Positions 44,535 to 52,961 of a DNA stretch of 64,000 nucleotides are shown one piece after another. Source of the DNA: Lysobacterales bacterium (GTDB lineage: Bacteria > Pseudomonadota > Gammaproteobacteria > Xanthomonadales > SZUA-5); contig JALHMG010000017.1 of assembly GCA_022844135.1 (NCBI GenBank), positions 34,382 through 98,381 of the forward strand, given 5' to 3'. A program made the position numbers and the translations under genes. Numbering within the stretch: the first letter of the stretch is position 1; the number at the start of each line of letters is the position of its first letter. The notes under the pieces were generated by a model that was given only the letters and a program-made list of their open reading frames with translations, was not told the DNA's origin and searched no databases.

Positions 44535-45045
44535 TCAGGTTGGCGACGGATTCCACCACTCGCTGATGCCGCCCATTCGAATCAGGTTGTACATCGCAAA
44601 GTTGAAGGTGGTCACGGCGCGTACCGCCTTGATTCCCGCGACCTGCAGTTGCCCCAACATGCCCACCGTCTTGATCCAGCCGAAACTCTGCTCGATGCGC
44701 TTGCGCTTTTTCTGGCTGAGCTGGTAGCCCTCGGTCGCCGCCGTCGACTCGCTGATCGCGCTGCGCCGACCGCCGCCAGTGTTGCTCGCGAAATGGGCGG
44801 TGACGCCGCGATCCTTCAGTTCCGCCACCAGCGCTACCGTGTTATATCCCTTGTCACCCGCCAGCGTGGTGCCTTCTTTGATGTCGCCGCGTCGATCGAT
44901 TAAGTCCAATGCGGCATCGCGTTCTGACGTCCCCGTCGCACGGCGTACGTCGGCGCCGACGATCAAGCCGTGGCGATGCTCCATCAGGGCATTTGCCTGA
45001 TGGCACAGCTTGGCCTCTTTGCCTCGGCCTTTGCGTACCAACGAT
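44535..45045 (-). pseudogene. IS5-family transposase remnant
   Basis: The C-terminal part of an IS5/IS1182-type DDE transposase: KEAKLCHQANALMEHRHGLI, LAGDKGYNTVALVAELKDRG (second Asp region) and KKRKRIEQSFGWIKTVG (Glu region). The N-terminal half, including the first catalytic Asp, is missing, and upstream the frame enters leader-repeat sequence. No terminal inverted repeats are seen. Dead. Confidence 0.85.
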
Positions 45046-45121
45046 GGACGATGGTGTGCAGAGGGTTGCGGGCATCCAATCGCCGTTTCGTTACGCAAGC
45101 TGTAATGGCGCACGTGGATTG

Positions 45122-45276
45122 CATCGCGAACCTGGCGCAGAAGTTTCGGCGGGTCCTTCATCCGTGCAATGTTGGGTTTGCCTATCGCGGAAGGCAATGG
45201 CAAGAGCTTGCGATGAAGCCAAGTCTTGCGAAAGGGCTACGCCTGGGCGTAGCCTTGGTGGAGGCTATTTTCAGTT
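45122..45276 (+). repeat. ~150-bp leader repeat, copy 2
   Basis: Second copy of 43908-44058, here upstream of the PIN-domain gene and abutting the broken end of the IS5 remnant. Confidence 0.7.
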
Positions 45277-45298
45277 AAGCCGCATATCGAAACAGTTT

Positions 45299-45751
45299 AT
45301 GACCACCATCGTCCTTGATACATGCGTTCTGGTAGACATTTTTATGGCTACACGTCCCAGACATCTAATTGCAACTGAACTTCGAAACTTCATTCAATGC
45401 AATTCGGTCAAAGTTCGGGTACCAGCGTTTGCAATGTTTGAACTGCACCATGCAATCAGACAGGAGCAGCGTCTATCAGACGGAAAATTGCTTACAGGAT
45501 CAGACGCTGGGGAACAGAACGGAATCTCGGTCGAACTTGTACCAATTGATGACGCCTTCGCTCAGCGGCATTTAACCCTGGACTTGCCCGAAGTACGTGC
45601 AGGCGACCTTGTTTTTCTCGCACTCGCCAAAGGTGAAAATTTACCGCTGATAACAGAAGATCAGCCTTTTAAGAGAAAAGCAAGCAACGCCGGCGTTAGG
45701 GTATTCGGCATTCAGGAATACTTGACCAGCGTAAGGCGGATTCCCGTGTAG
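45299..45751 (+). CDS. PIN-domain protein (VapC-like ribonuclease)
   Basis: A 150-residue PIN-fold protein: TIVLDTCVLVDIFMA at the N-terminus, VPAFAMFELHHAI, then EVRAGDLVFLALAKGE and PLITEDQPFKRKA with acidic residues in the usual places for a Mg-dependent RNase. No VapB-type antitoxin gene is adjacent. ATG at 45299 is preceded by a leader repeat; no clear Shine-Dalgarno sequence. The last codons (SVRRIPV) and the stop come from the 26-bp repeat, as in the TIR gene, though here almost the whole domain is kept. Confidence 0.7.
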   Translation: MTTIVLDTCVLVDIFMATRPRHLIATELRNFIQCNSVKVRVPAFAMFELHHAIRQEQRLSDGKLLTGSDAGEQNGISVELVPIDDAFAQRHLTLDLPEVRAGDLVFLALAKGENLPLITEDQPFKRKASNAGVRVFGIQEYLTSVRRIPV

Positions 45752-45846
45752 GGTGGAACCCGCACACGCTTCATCGTGCGGATTCCACCGCCCCGCGCAC
45801 GTCACGATTGTGTCGGGGCCGGATGGCGAAGGCCTTTTGCCTTATA
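45729..45846 (+). repeat. Partial copy of the 314-bp repeat
   Basis: The left 100 bp or so of the 314-bp repeat (26-bp unit, GGTGGAA...TTCCACC hairpin, GGCCGGATGGCGAAGG) recurs here directly before the complete second copy, giving a partial tandem duplication. Confidence 0.75.
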
Positions 45847-46160
45847 CCCGTGTAGGGTGGAACCCGCACACGCTTCATCGTGCGGATTCCACCGCCCCGC
45901 GGACGGCACGATGGACGATGGTGTGTCGGGGCCGGATGGCGAAGGCGTTTCACCTTTACGTCTCGACGCACGAGGGTGCCGCGGTCCGTGCGGCGGAATC
46001 CGCGCGGGTGGATCGCGGTATTGTCATTTGTCCACGGCGCGCGAGTTCCGCCCTACGTCAACTGCGGGCGCCAGGAAACTCGGAACGAAAAGCGCCGAGT
46101 GCAACTCGGCGTTCCACAAGCTGCGCTTGCCAAAACCGCGTAAGGCGGATTCCCGTGTAG
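45847..46160 (+). repeat. 314-bp direct repeat, copy 2
   Basis: Second copy of 42382-42695. It is followed by another hairpin unit (46160-46202). Between the PIN gene and the sigma-factor remnant no gene exists; this and its neighbours fill the gap. Confidence 0.85.
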
Positions 46161-46352
46161 GGTGGAACCCGCACACGCTTCATCGTGCGGATTCCACCGC
46201 CCCGCGCTTCCTCTCGGCGGCTCAAGGACTAGATGCTAAGGGCGTGCTGCGGGTTGAGGTTATGGCCTAGCCGCGCTTCGGACACATCGCGCAGCGACTC
46301 ACCAGCAACGTTGTCGTTGTTTAACGCGGACATCCAGCTTTTGATTCTTGCG

Positions 46353-46592
46353 ATGTCCACGACTCACAGGATGGATGTCCACGACGACCGTGACATCGAG
46401 CTCGAACGGCTGGATCATGCGCTCAGCGATCTGGAACGCCTGGACCCGCGGCAGGCCGATATCGTCACGCTGCGCTTCTTCGGCGGCTTGGAAGGCACGG
46501 AGATTGCCGCGGCGCTGGGCATCTCCGAGCGCACGGTCAAGCGGGAGTGGGCGACGGCCAAGCTTTGGCTGTATCGCGAGCTGGCCCACTGA
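46353..46592 (+). pseudogene. ECF sigma-factor C-terminal remnant
   Basis: About 75 codons encode sigma region 4 of the TIGR02999-type ECF sigma factors: ELERLDHALSDLERLDPRQA, VTLRFFGGLEGTEIAAALG and ERTVKREWATAKLWLYREL. Region 2, needed for core and -10 binding, is missing; the upstream sequence is repeat. Inert on its own. Confidence 0.8.
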
Positions 46593-46676
46593 TGGCCCTT
46601 TTGGCCTTGCTGCTGCGCAAACGCTTTCCGAACGCCAACCCGAATCGAACTTCCCACCTGTCCAGCGAGCCCAGCC

Positions 46677-46946
46677 ATGACCCAGCACCTCCACACCGCT
46701 TGCGCCAAAGCCGCCGGGCTCATCGGCCTGCTGCTGGGGCTGTCCGCACCCGTCGCCGCGGCGACGCTGCAGACCTTCAACAACGCCGCCGCCATCACGA
46801 TTCCCGGCAGCGGCAACGCATCGCCGTATCCGTCGGCCATCACCGTCAGCGGCGTGCCGACCAACTTCACCCGCTTGGAAGTGCAGCTCAATGGCTACAC
46901 CCACAGCTTTCCGGACGACGTCGATGTGCTTCTGGTCGGCCCGCAA
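46677..46946 (+). pseudogene. Truncated secreted protein (P-domain-like N-terminus)
   Basis: The first 90 codons give a signal peptide (GLIGLLLGLSAPVAAAT) and a beta-sandwich start, ASPYPSAITVSGVPTNF and SFPDDVDVLLVGPQ, as in secreted proteins with proprotein-convertase P-like domains. After DVDVLLVGPQ the frame enters foreign sequence and stops. The rest of the gene has been lost at a junction near 46946. Confidence 0.65.
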
Positions 46947-47027
46947 GAGGGGTTGCGGACATCCACTCGCTGTCTCCTCAGTCGATGTCCGCCCATGACG
47001 CATCGTCAGGCGCATTCACGGCGCACT

Positions 47028-47155
47028 CCTGAGCGAATTCATCGAAGTGTGCCGCGAATCGGTGGGTGCGCCAGGATGCTCTGGACGCGGTGCCATGAAC
47101 TCACTCGAAGCCGTCCGCGAACGCGCCGTCGACCACTTCGCCGATCAGTTCCACG
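47028..47155 (-). repeat. Copy of the 3' end of the 59.3-63.7 kb gene
   Basis: 128 bases match 59259-59388 with a 2-bp deletion and about one substitution. On the minus strand 47101-47155 encodes the last residues of the giant secreted protein (EVVDGAFADGFE then stop), the rest is its downstream flank. So a gene-end fragment sits 12.2 kb away from the complete gene. Confidence 0.8.
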
Positions 47156-47186
47156 GGCCGAACGCGGAGCCGAACGCGCGGAGCCG

Positions 47187-47244
47187 AACGCGGACATCCA
47201 GTTTTGATTCTTGAGCCGAACGCGGACATCCAGTTTTGATTCTT
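47187..47244 (+). repeat. GCGGACATCCAG repeats
   Basis: A ~25-bp unit with core GCGGACATCCAG-TTTTGATTCTT occurs at 46323-46349, 47187-47213, 47219-47244 and 48285-48311. Two copies bound the first RAYT unit, marking the edges of the tandem duplication. Confidence 0.75.
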
Positions 47245-49346
47245 CATGCGAACCTGCTAGACGTGCAAACGTCTAGACGTCTGGACACAAGATTCGAACC
47301 GGGATGATTTTCGGCGCGCGACCAACGCCCCCAGACGCCAGCGGCGCCAAAAATCCCATGTGAGTTTCTCAGCCGGTCACGATACGCCGGGCAAAGCCGA
47401 TGCCCTTTAGCCACTTTCGTTTCCACTCGGCGGCTCTGGCTTCGAGAGCCTCCACGCTCGCAACGAAGCGCCAATAACCAGAGCCGACGCCTTTGACATG
47501 CGCGGTCCAGTAGTTGGTGTCGAGTCCAAGCTTGCTCAGTGCTGTCGGCTCGCGCTCATCGATCTTGCCGCGTTTGCCGGGCCTGAGTTGGCGGCCAGTG
47601 AAATCGACTAATTCGACGTACTGGCGATTGCTCATCGCCAATCTGGCAAAGGCTTCGTCTTTCAATATTCCAAGCCGAACGCCTGCAATGGGTTGGATTG
47701 GCTCATCCGCTTTGCCGGGATCTTTGCGCAGGCCCTCGGCGCGCACCTGCACGCTGGTGTGATCGCTACTCTCGACGCTGTCGGCAATCCCTGCTCGCAC
47801 GGGATTGAGATCGACGTAGGCCATCGCGGCGGCGAGTGCGGCTTCGTCGTCCAGGAGCTGGCACTTGAATCGGCCCTCCCAGAAGCGCCCCGTCACGTCA
47901 TCCTCGGCATTCGCTTTGCGCGCGATGTGCTCGTCCAGACAGCGCATAAACCAGGACAGATCCGTGAGCCGGCTGCGGCGAACCTCGAGCGCAGCCTTGT
48001 CGGCACACAGCCTTCTGATTTTCGCTGTGTTCTGCTCCGCCTCGCGCGCCGGGAACAATTGCACCCAGCGCCGGGCAACTTCCTCATCAGACCAATCGCG
48101 CGAGGCGGTCGGTTCAATCGACAGCACCACGTGCAGGTGATTGCTCATCACGGCATAGCTGTAAACATCGACCGCAAATATGCCCGCCAGTTGAACTATG
48201 CGCGCCGCGATCATCGGCTTGCGGTGTTCGTAGTCGACTTTAGTGATCGGGTCAACACCGCACAGCCAGGCGCGTCGCACGGCCGAACGCGGACATCCAG
48301 TTTTGATTCTTCATGCGAACCTGCTAGACGTGCAAACGTCTAGACGTCTGGACACAAGATTCGAACCGGGATGATTTTCGGCGCGCGACCAACGCCCCCA
48401 GACGCCAGCGGCGCCAAAAATCCCATGTGAGTTTCTCAGCCGGTCACGATACGCCGGGCAAAGCCGATGCCCTTTAGCCACTTTCGTTTCCACTCGGCGG
48501 CTCTGGCTTCGAGAGCCTCCACGCTCGCAACGAAGCGCCAATAACCAGAGCCGACGCCTTTGACATGCGCGGTCCAGTAGTTGGTGTCGAGTCCAAGCTT
48601 GCTCAGTGCTGTCGGCTCGCGCTCATCGATCTTGCCGCGTTTGCCGGGCCTGAGTTGGCGGCCAGTGAAATCGACTAATTCGACGTACTGGCGATTGCTC
48701 ATCGCCAATCTGGCAAAGGCTTCGTCTTTCAATATTCCAAGCCGAACGCCTGCAATGGGTTGGATTGGCTCATCCGCTTTGCCGGGATCTTTGCGCAGGC
48801 CCTCGGCGCGCACCTGCACGCTGGTGTGATCGCTACTCTCGACGCTGTCGGCAATCCCTGCTCGCACGGGATTGAGATCGACGTAGGCCATCGCGGCGGC
48901 GAGTGCGGCTTCGTCGTCCAGGAGCTGGCACTTGAATCGGCCCTCCCAGAAGCGCCCCGTCACGTCATCCTCGGCATTCGCTTTGCGCGCGATGTGCTCG
49001 TCCAGACAGCGCATAAACCAGGACAGATCCGTGAGCCGGCTGCGGCGAACCTCGAGCGCAGCCTTGTCGGCACACAGCCTTCTGATTTTCGCTGTGTTCT
49101 GCTCCGCCTCGCGCGCCGGGAACAATTGCACCCAGCGCCGGGCAACTTCCTCATCAGACCAATCGCGCGAGGCGGTCGGTTCAATCGACAGCACCACGTG
49201 CAGGTGATTGCTCATCACGGCATAGCTGTAAACATCGATCGCAAAGATCCCCGCCAACTGCACGATACGCGCCGCGATCATCGGTTTGCGATGTTCGTAG
49301 TCGACCTTGGTGACCGGGTCGACGCCGCACAGCCAAGCGCGTCGCA
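47219..49346. repeat. 1067-bp tandem duplication carrying RAYT genes
   Basis: 47219-48279 and 48286-49346 are nearly identical for the first ~950 bp, then diverge to roughly 10% in the last ~110 bp (RAYT 5' part). A palindrome at 47259-47283 (AGACGT...ACGTCT) is duplicated too. The first copy ends abruptly inside the transposase gene. Confidence 0.85.
47369..48280 (-). pseudogene. RAYT transposase, 5'-truncated copy
   Basis: Same protein as the next entry but lacking the first 25 or so residues (MTHARHLTVAEGQQGLYHCI is absent); the frame opens at a GTG in sequence joined to a GCGGACATCCAG repeat. The HUH motif MSNHLHVV and YVDLNPVRAGI remain. Probably inactive. Confidence 0.8.
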
Positions 49347-49416
49347 CGCAACGTGCAATGCAGTGATAAAGGCCTTGCTGGCCCTCGGCGACGGTAAGGT
49401 GGCGGGCGTGAGTCAT
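48436..49416 (-). CDS. REP-associated tyrosine transposase (RAYT, Y1_Tnp)
   Basis: A 326-residue transposase of the IS200/IS605-like Y1 group. The N-terminus GLYHCIARCVRRAWLCG, the HUH motif MSNHLHVV (H71, H73) and the catalytic region AYVDLNPVRAGI (Tyr near 178) are present. RAYTs are single-copy chromosomal transposases that mobilise short palindromic REP repeats by single-strand chemistry. This is the only full-length copy; partial ones are at 47369-48280, 49683-49881 and 57182-57545. The start follows 22 bp after a 72-bp repeat read in the opposite direction. Confidence 0.88.
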   Translation of the reverse strand: MTHARHLTVAEGQQGLYHCIARCVRRAWLCGVDPVTKVDYEHRKPMIAARIVQLAGIFAIDVYSYAVMSNHLHVVLSIEPTASRDWSDEEVARRWVQLFPAREAEQNTAKIRRLCADKAALEVRRSRLTDLSWFMRCLDEHIARKANAEDDVTGRFWEGRFKCQLLDDEAALAAAMAYVDLNPVRAGIADSVESSDHTSVQVRAEGLRKDPGKADEPIQPIAGVRLGILKDEAFARLAMSNRQYVELVDFTGRQLRPGKRGKIDEREPTALSKLGLDTNYWTAHVKGVGSGYWRFVASVEALEARAAEWKRKWLKGIGFARRIVTG

Positions 49417-49437
49417 GCGGTGATCATTGCGATGACC

Positions 49438-50115
<678 letters not shown>

Positions 50116-50136
50116 CGAAGCTCCTACGATGCCCGC

Positions 50137-52137
50137 ATGCGGCGATTTCTTCTCTCGTTTTTCGGTGAAACGCTCCTGAGTTGGCGGGAACGCTGGCCGC
50201 GCGTTCGAACCTTTTTGCTTTTTTTGTTTCCGTTGCTTGCGCTCGTTCTGGGGCTACGCGCGGCGGGTTGGCTGGAACGGCCAGGACTCTGGCTCTACGA
50301 CCAAATGACGCATTTTGTCGCAATCGACAAAGCCAACCCCCACCTTACGGTCATCGGCATGACGGACGATGATCTTCGAACGTTGAGCGACGTCCGCAGC
50401 GCTCGAACATTGTTGAAGATCATCTCGGCACTGCGAGACCAGGGCGCCAGTGCCATCTTGCTCGTCGAATCAATGAGTTTCAGTGATGATGCTGCAGTTC
50501 GCGAACTGGCACGCACAATGATTGATGACAATCATGTGCTATTGATGGTGCCGCCACAGAACTTCGACGACACCAGTTCACCGCTGTACCCCCTTTACCA
50601 AGCCGGGCTGCTTGTTGAATCCGTGAGCGCAAGCGACGCAGATGCGATCACGCGCCGTGTGATCGTGGCGTTTTCCGGACAGGCCCTGCCTTCAGCAAGT
50701 GTTGCACTGGCTCAAGCGCACTTACGAAGGCAAGGCAAAGCAATGCACCTGCGCATTGATAAGGATGAACTGAGCTTCAGGGGCCGACGCTATCCGCTGA
50801 GGCTTCCATTCGGCGAGTACCAATCGCAGCGTGACGTCGGCTACGGTCAGGTCCTGGTCAACTCACCGTTTTGGCGTGGCCCGAGCCAGTACTCGTACTC
50901 TGAGTTGCTTGCTGGCACGGTGCCAACTTCTCAGATCGCCGGGAGGGCCATCGTAGTGGCGAATACCGCCGAATCGCTCGCCGTCCACCACCGAAGAACA
51001 GCCGGTGCGCACTGGTTTTCAAGCATGCAGTTTCCCGTGTCACTCACGTCGGCATTTGGTGCATCGGAACTTATTGCACTGGAAAACGGCGAAGCACGCC
51101 TGATCTGGGGCTGGCCGCGTTGGGCTGAAAGCCTCTGGATCTCATTCTGGATCGCGCTCTCAGCATTCTGGTTGATGAGCATTCAACGGTCGTTGCTCTG
51201 GGCCATGCCACCCCTAGCCTTGGGAACGATCGCCACCGTTGCATCGTTCCAAGCGATGGAGCATGGCCTGTGGCTGCCCTTGTTTCCTGTGATTCTGGGG
51301 CTGGCACTCAGCGGGATCGTTGTGATTCATGCGGCCATGAGAAACGAGTCAGAGCTGAAGCTACTTGTCGCATTGACGCAATCGACACTCGATGAAACAC
51401 CGACACCGACGTTCGTCAAGGACGGGAATGGTCGGTTGCGACTCGTCAATCGAGCCATGTGCAACCTGCTTGAGCGCGACCCCGACGCATTGATCGGTCG
51501 GTCGCTTTTGAGCTTTTGGCCGGAATTTGCAGACCTGAGCGAAAAAAACGCTGCTGACCTGCATAACGCTTGGGGCAAACCCTTTCGTGTTCAGCTCGCG
51601 CTGGCGCGTTTGCCGACACCGTTTGAGCGCGAGTCCCTGCTTTTTGGCCTCGTGCTGACCACAGAGGCAAAGCCCTGGCACTATCTCGTTCCCGAGTCCA
51701 AGCTCATTCAACGTCTTTGTGACCGATCCTCCAGCTACAAGCGATTCGCCTGTCTGCTGTGGGTGCAGTTGAAGGACCTTGACGATGTGCGCGAGAACCT
51801 CGGAAAAGACGTCGCCGAAGCCTACGAGCAAGCGTTTTTGGTGACACTGCGTGAACACATGCCGCTACTCGAAGCGATCATTCCGGCAGCTGAGAATGCC
51901 AATCTATGTCTCAGCACGACTTCGTTGCACGAATGTTTGGACGCACTCTCGGGCTTGGCCCGACAACCGGTCAATATCGATGGCGATTGGATTGAGCCGA
52001 CGATACGATTCGGTGGCGTAGGTCTCGCATTGCCGATGAGTTCAAAGGAAGACGTTCATCGCGCAATGGACCAGGCCAAACAACGAGCCAACGTAGCTGA
52101 CGACATGTCGCTGACGTTCCAGGGCAGCACTTCATGA
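50137..52137 (+). CDS. CHASE2 sensor with PAS and degenerate GGDEF-like domain (1)
   Basis: A 666-residue membrane sensor. TM at about 24-42; extracytoplasmic CHASE2 domain at about 45-315 (ASAILLVESMSFSDDAAVRE, VGYGQVLVNSPF); three TM helices at about 332-398; PAS-like domain from about 410 (TPTPTFVKDGNGRLRLVNRA); C-terminal 130 residues (LLWVQLKDLDDVRENLGKDV) with the fold pattern of GGDEF domains but no GG(D/E)EF motif. It is thus probably a sensor passing signal by protein contact, not by making cyclic-di-GMP. ATG at 50137 is chosen; longer frames run through RAYT antisense and repeats. It overlaps the AraC start (ATGA). Confidence 0.88.
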   Translation: MRRFLLSFFGETLLSWRERWPRVRTFLLFLFPLLALVLGLRAAGWLERPGLWLYDQMTHFVAIDKANPHLTVIGMTDDDLRTLSDVRSARTLLKIISALRDQGASAILLVESMSFSDDAAVRELARTMIDDNHVLLMVPPQNFDDTSSPLYPLYQAGLLVESVSASDADAITRRVIVAFSGQALPSASVALAQAHLRRQGKAMHLRIDKDELSFRGRRYPLRLPFGEYQSQRDVGYGQVLVNSPFWRGPSQYSYSELLAGTVPTSQIAGRAIVVANTAESLAVHHRRTAGAHWFSSMQFPVSLTSAFGASELIALENGEARLIWGWPRWAESLWISFWIALSAFWLMSIQRSLLWAMPPLALGTIATVASFQAMEHGLWLPLFPVILGLALSGIVVIHAAMRNESELKLLVALTQSTLDETPTPTFVKDGNGRLRLVNRAMCNLLERDPDALIGRSLLSFWPEFADLSEKNAADLHNAWGKPFRVQLALARLPTPFERESLLFGLVLTTEAKPWHYLVPESKLIQRLCDRSSSYKRFACLLWVQLKDLDDVRENLGKDVAEAYEQAFLVTLREHMPLLEAIIPAAENANLCLSTTSLHECLDALSGLARQPVNIDGDWIEPTIRFGGVGLALPMSSKEDVHRAMDQAKQRANVADDMSLTFQGSTS

Positions 52138-52961
52138 GTGCACCGTTTCAAAGTAGCAGCGCATCTGCTGATCTACAGATTCCAGGGCAGCAGTTGGTGA
52201 TTCAGCGCATCGTCGCACACGCCGGCGTTTATAGTCTAACCGCCCAAACTAGCCCTGCGCTGCATTTCCGTGCCGAAGGTCGAGACCCGGTCCATTTGGG
52301 GCCTGCCGGTGAGGAATCGGCGCTTTTTCCAGGTGCCTGTGTGTTTGTCCCGGCGAATTGCACGGTCCTGCTTCGCTGTGGCGGAACCTTTGAAAGATGG
52401 AGCGTCACGATTCACCAGAGTGCTGTGCAACAAGGAATGCTGGCGCTACCCAACCAGTTCAAGCCGGCCAGATATTACGACGCGCTCGACATCGTGTTTA
52501 AGCTTTATGCGCACTTTCTGCGCGGCCAAAGTGGTTTGGGGCCGGGGCACGCGCAGGTATATGAACAGCTGATGTTGATCCAATTGGATCGCATGTACGG
52601 GCATGGGCATTTGCACTCGTCAAAGCAGGACGATGAAGCAATGGTCATGAGTTTAACCTACTATATTAATCAGCGGTTGGCCTATGCCCTTACCGTTGGC
52701 GATATGGCAAACCATCTCAAGCTCAGCAAATTTCGCTTGTTAAGGCTCCTGCGAAACACGCTCAATATCACACCGCTGCAATTTCTTCTTGATTGCAGAA
52801 TTGAGCGTGCAAAACAGCTCTTGCTTGAATCGGATCTATCGATTGGCGAAGTGGCGATGCATACCGGATTCTCCACACAGTCGCATTTCACAACCGCGTT
52901 TGGCAGCATGGTCGGTGCAAGTCCCGGAGCGTTTCGACGGGCACATCAAAGCGGCGCATGA
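52134..52961 (+). CDS. AraC-family regulator between the two CHASE2 sensors
   Basis: A 275-residue AraC/XylS protein: an N-terminal cupin-like part (VFVPANCTVLLRCGGTFERW) and a C-terminal HTH pair with VGDMANHLKLSKFRLLRLLR and SIGEVAMHTGFSTQSHFTTA. The N-terminal region is the kind that binds effectors or partners. ATG overlaps the first CHASE2 stop, and its TGA overlaps the second CHASE2 start (ATGATG), so all three are translated as a unit. Probable output of the sensors. Confidence 0.9.
   Translation: MSAPFQSSSASADLQIPGQQLVIQRIVAHAGVYSLTAQTSPALHFRAEGRDPVHLGPAGEESALFPGACVFVPANCTVLLRCGGTFERWSVTIHQSAVQQGMLALPNQFKPARYYDALDIVFKLYAHFLRGQSGLGPGHAQVYEQLMLIQLDRMYGHGHLHSSKQDDEAMVMSLTYYINQRLAYALTVGDMANHLKLSKFRLLRLLRNTLNITPLQFLLDCRIERAKQLLLESDLSIGEVAMHTGFSTQSHFTTAFGSMVGASPGAFRRAHQSGA

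Noticed and set aside
38489..46202. Chromosomal integron cassette array
   Set aside because: No integrase gene and no GTTRRRY/RYYYAAC-type attC cores were found; genes point both ways. Kept only as a repeat-mosaic finding.
47280..47305. tRNA T-arm-like GGTTCGAATC on the minus strand
   Set aside because: The flanking bases do not pair into a T stem and no other tRNA arm is present.
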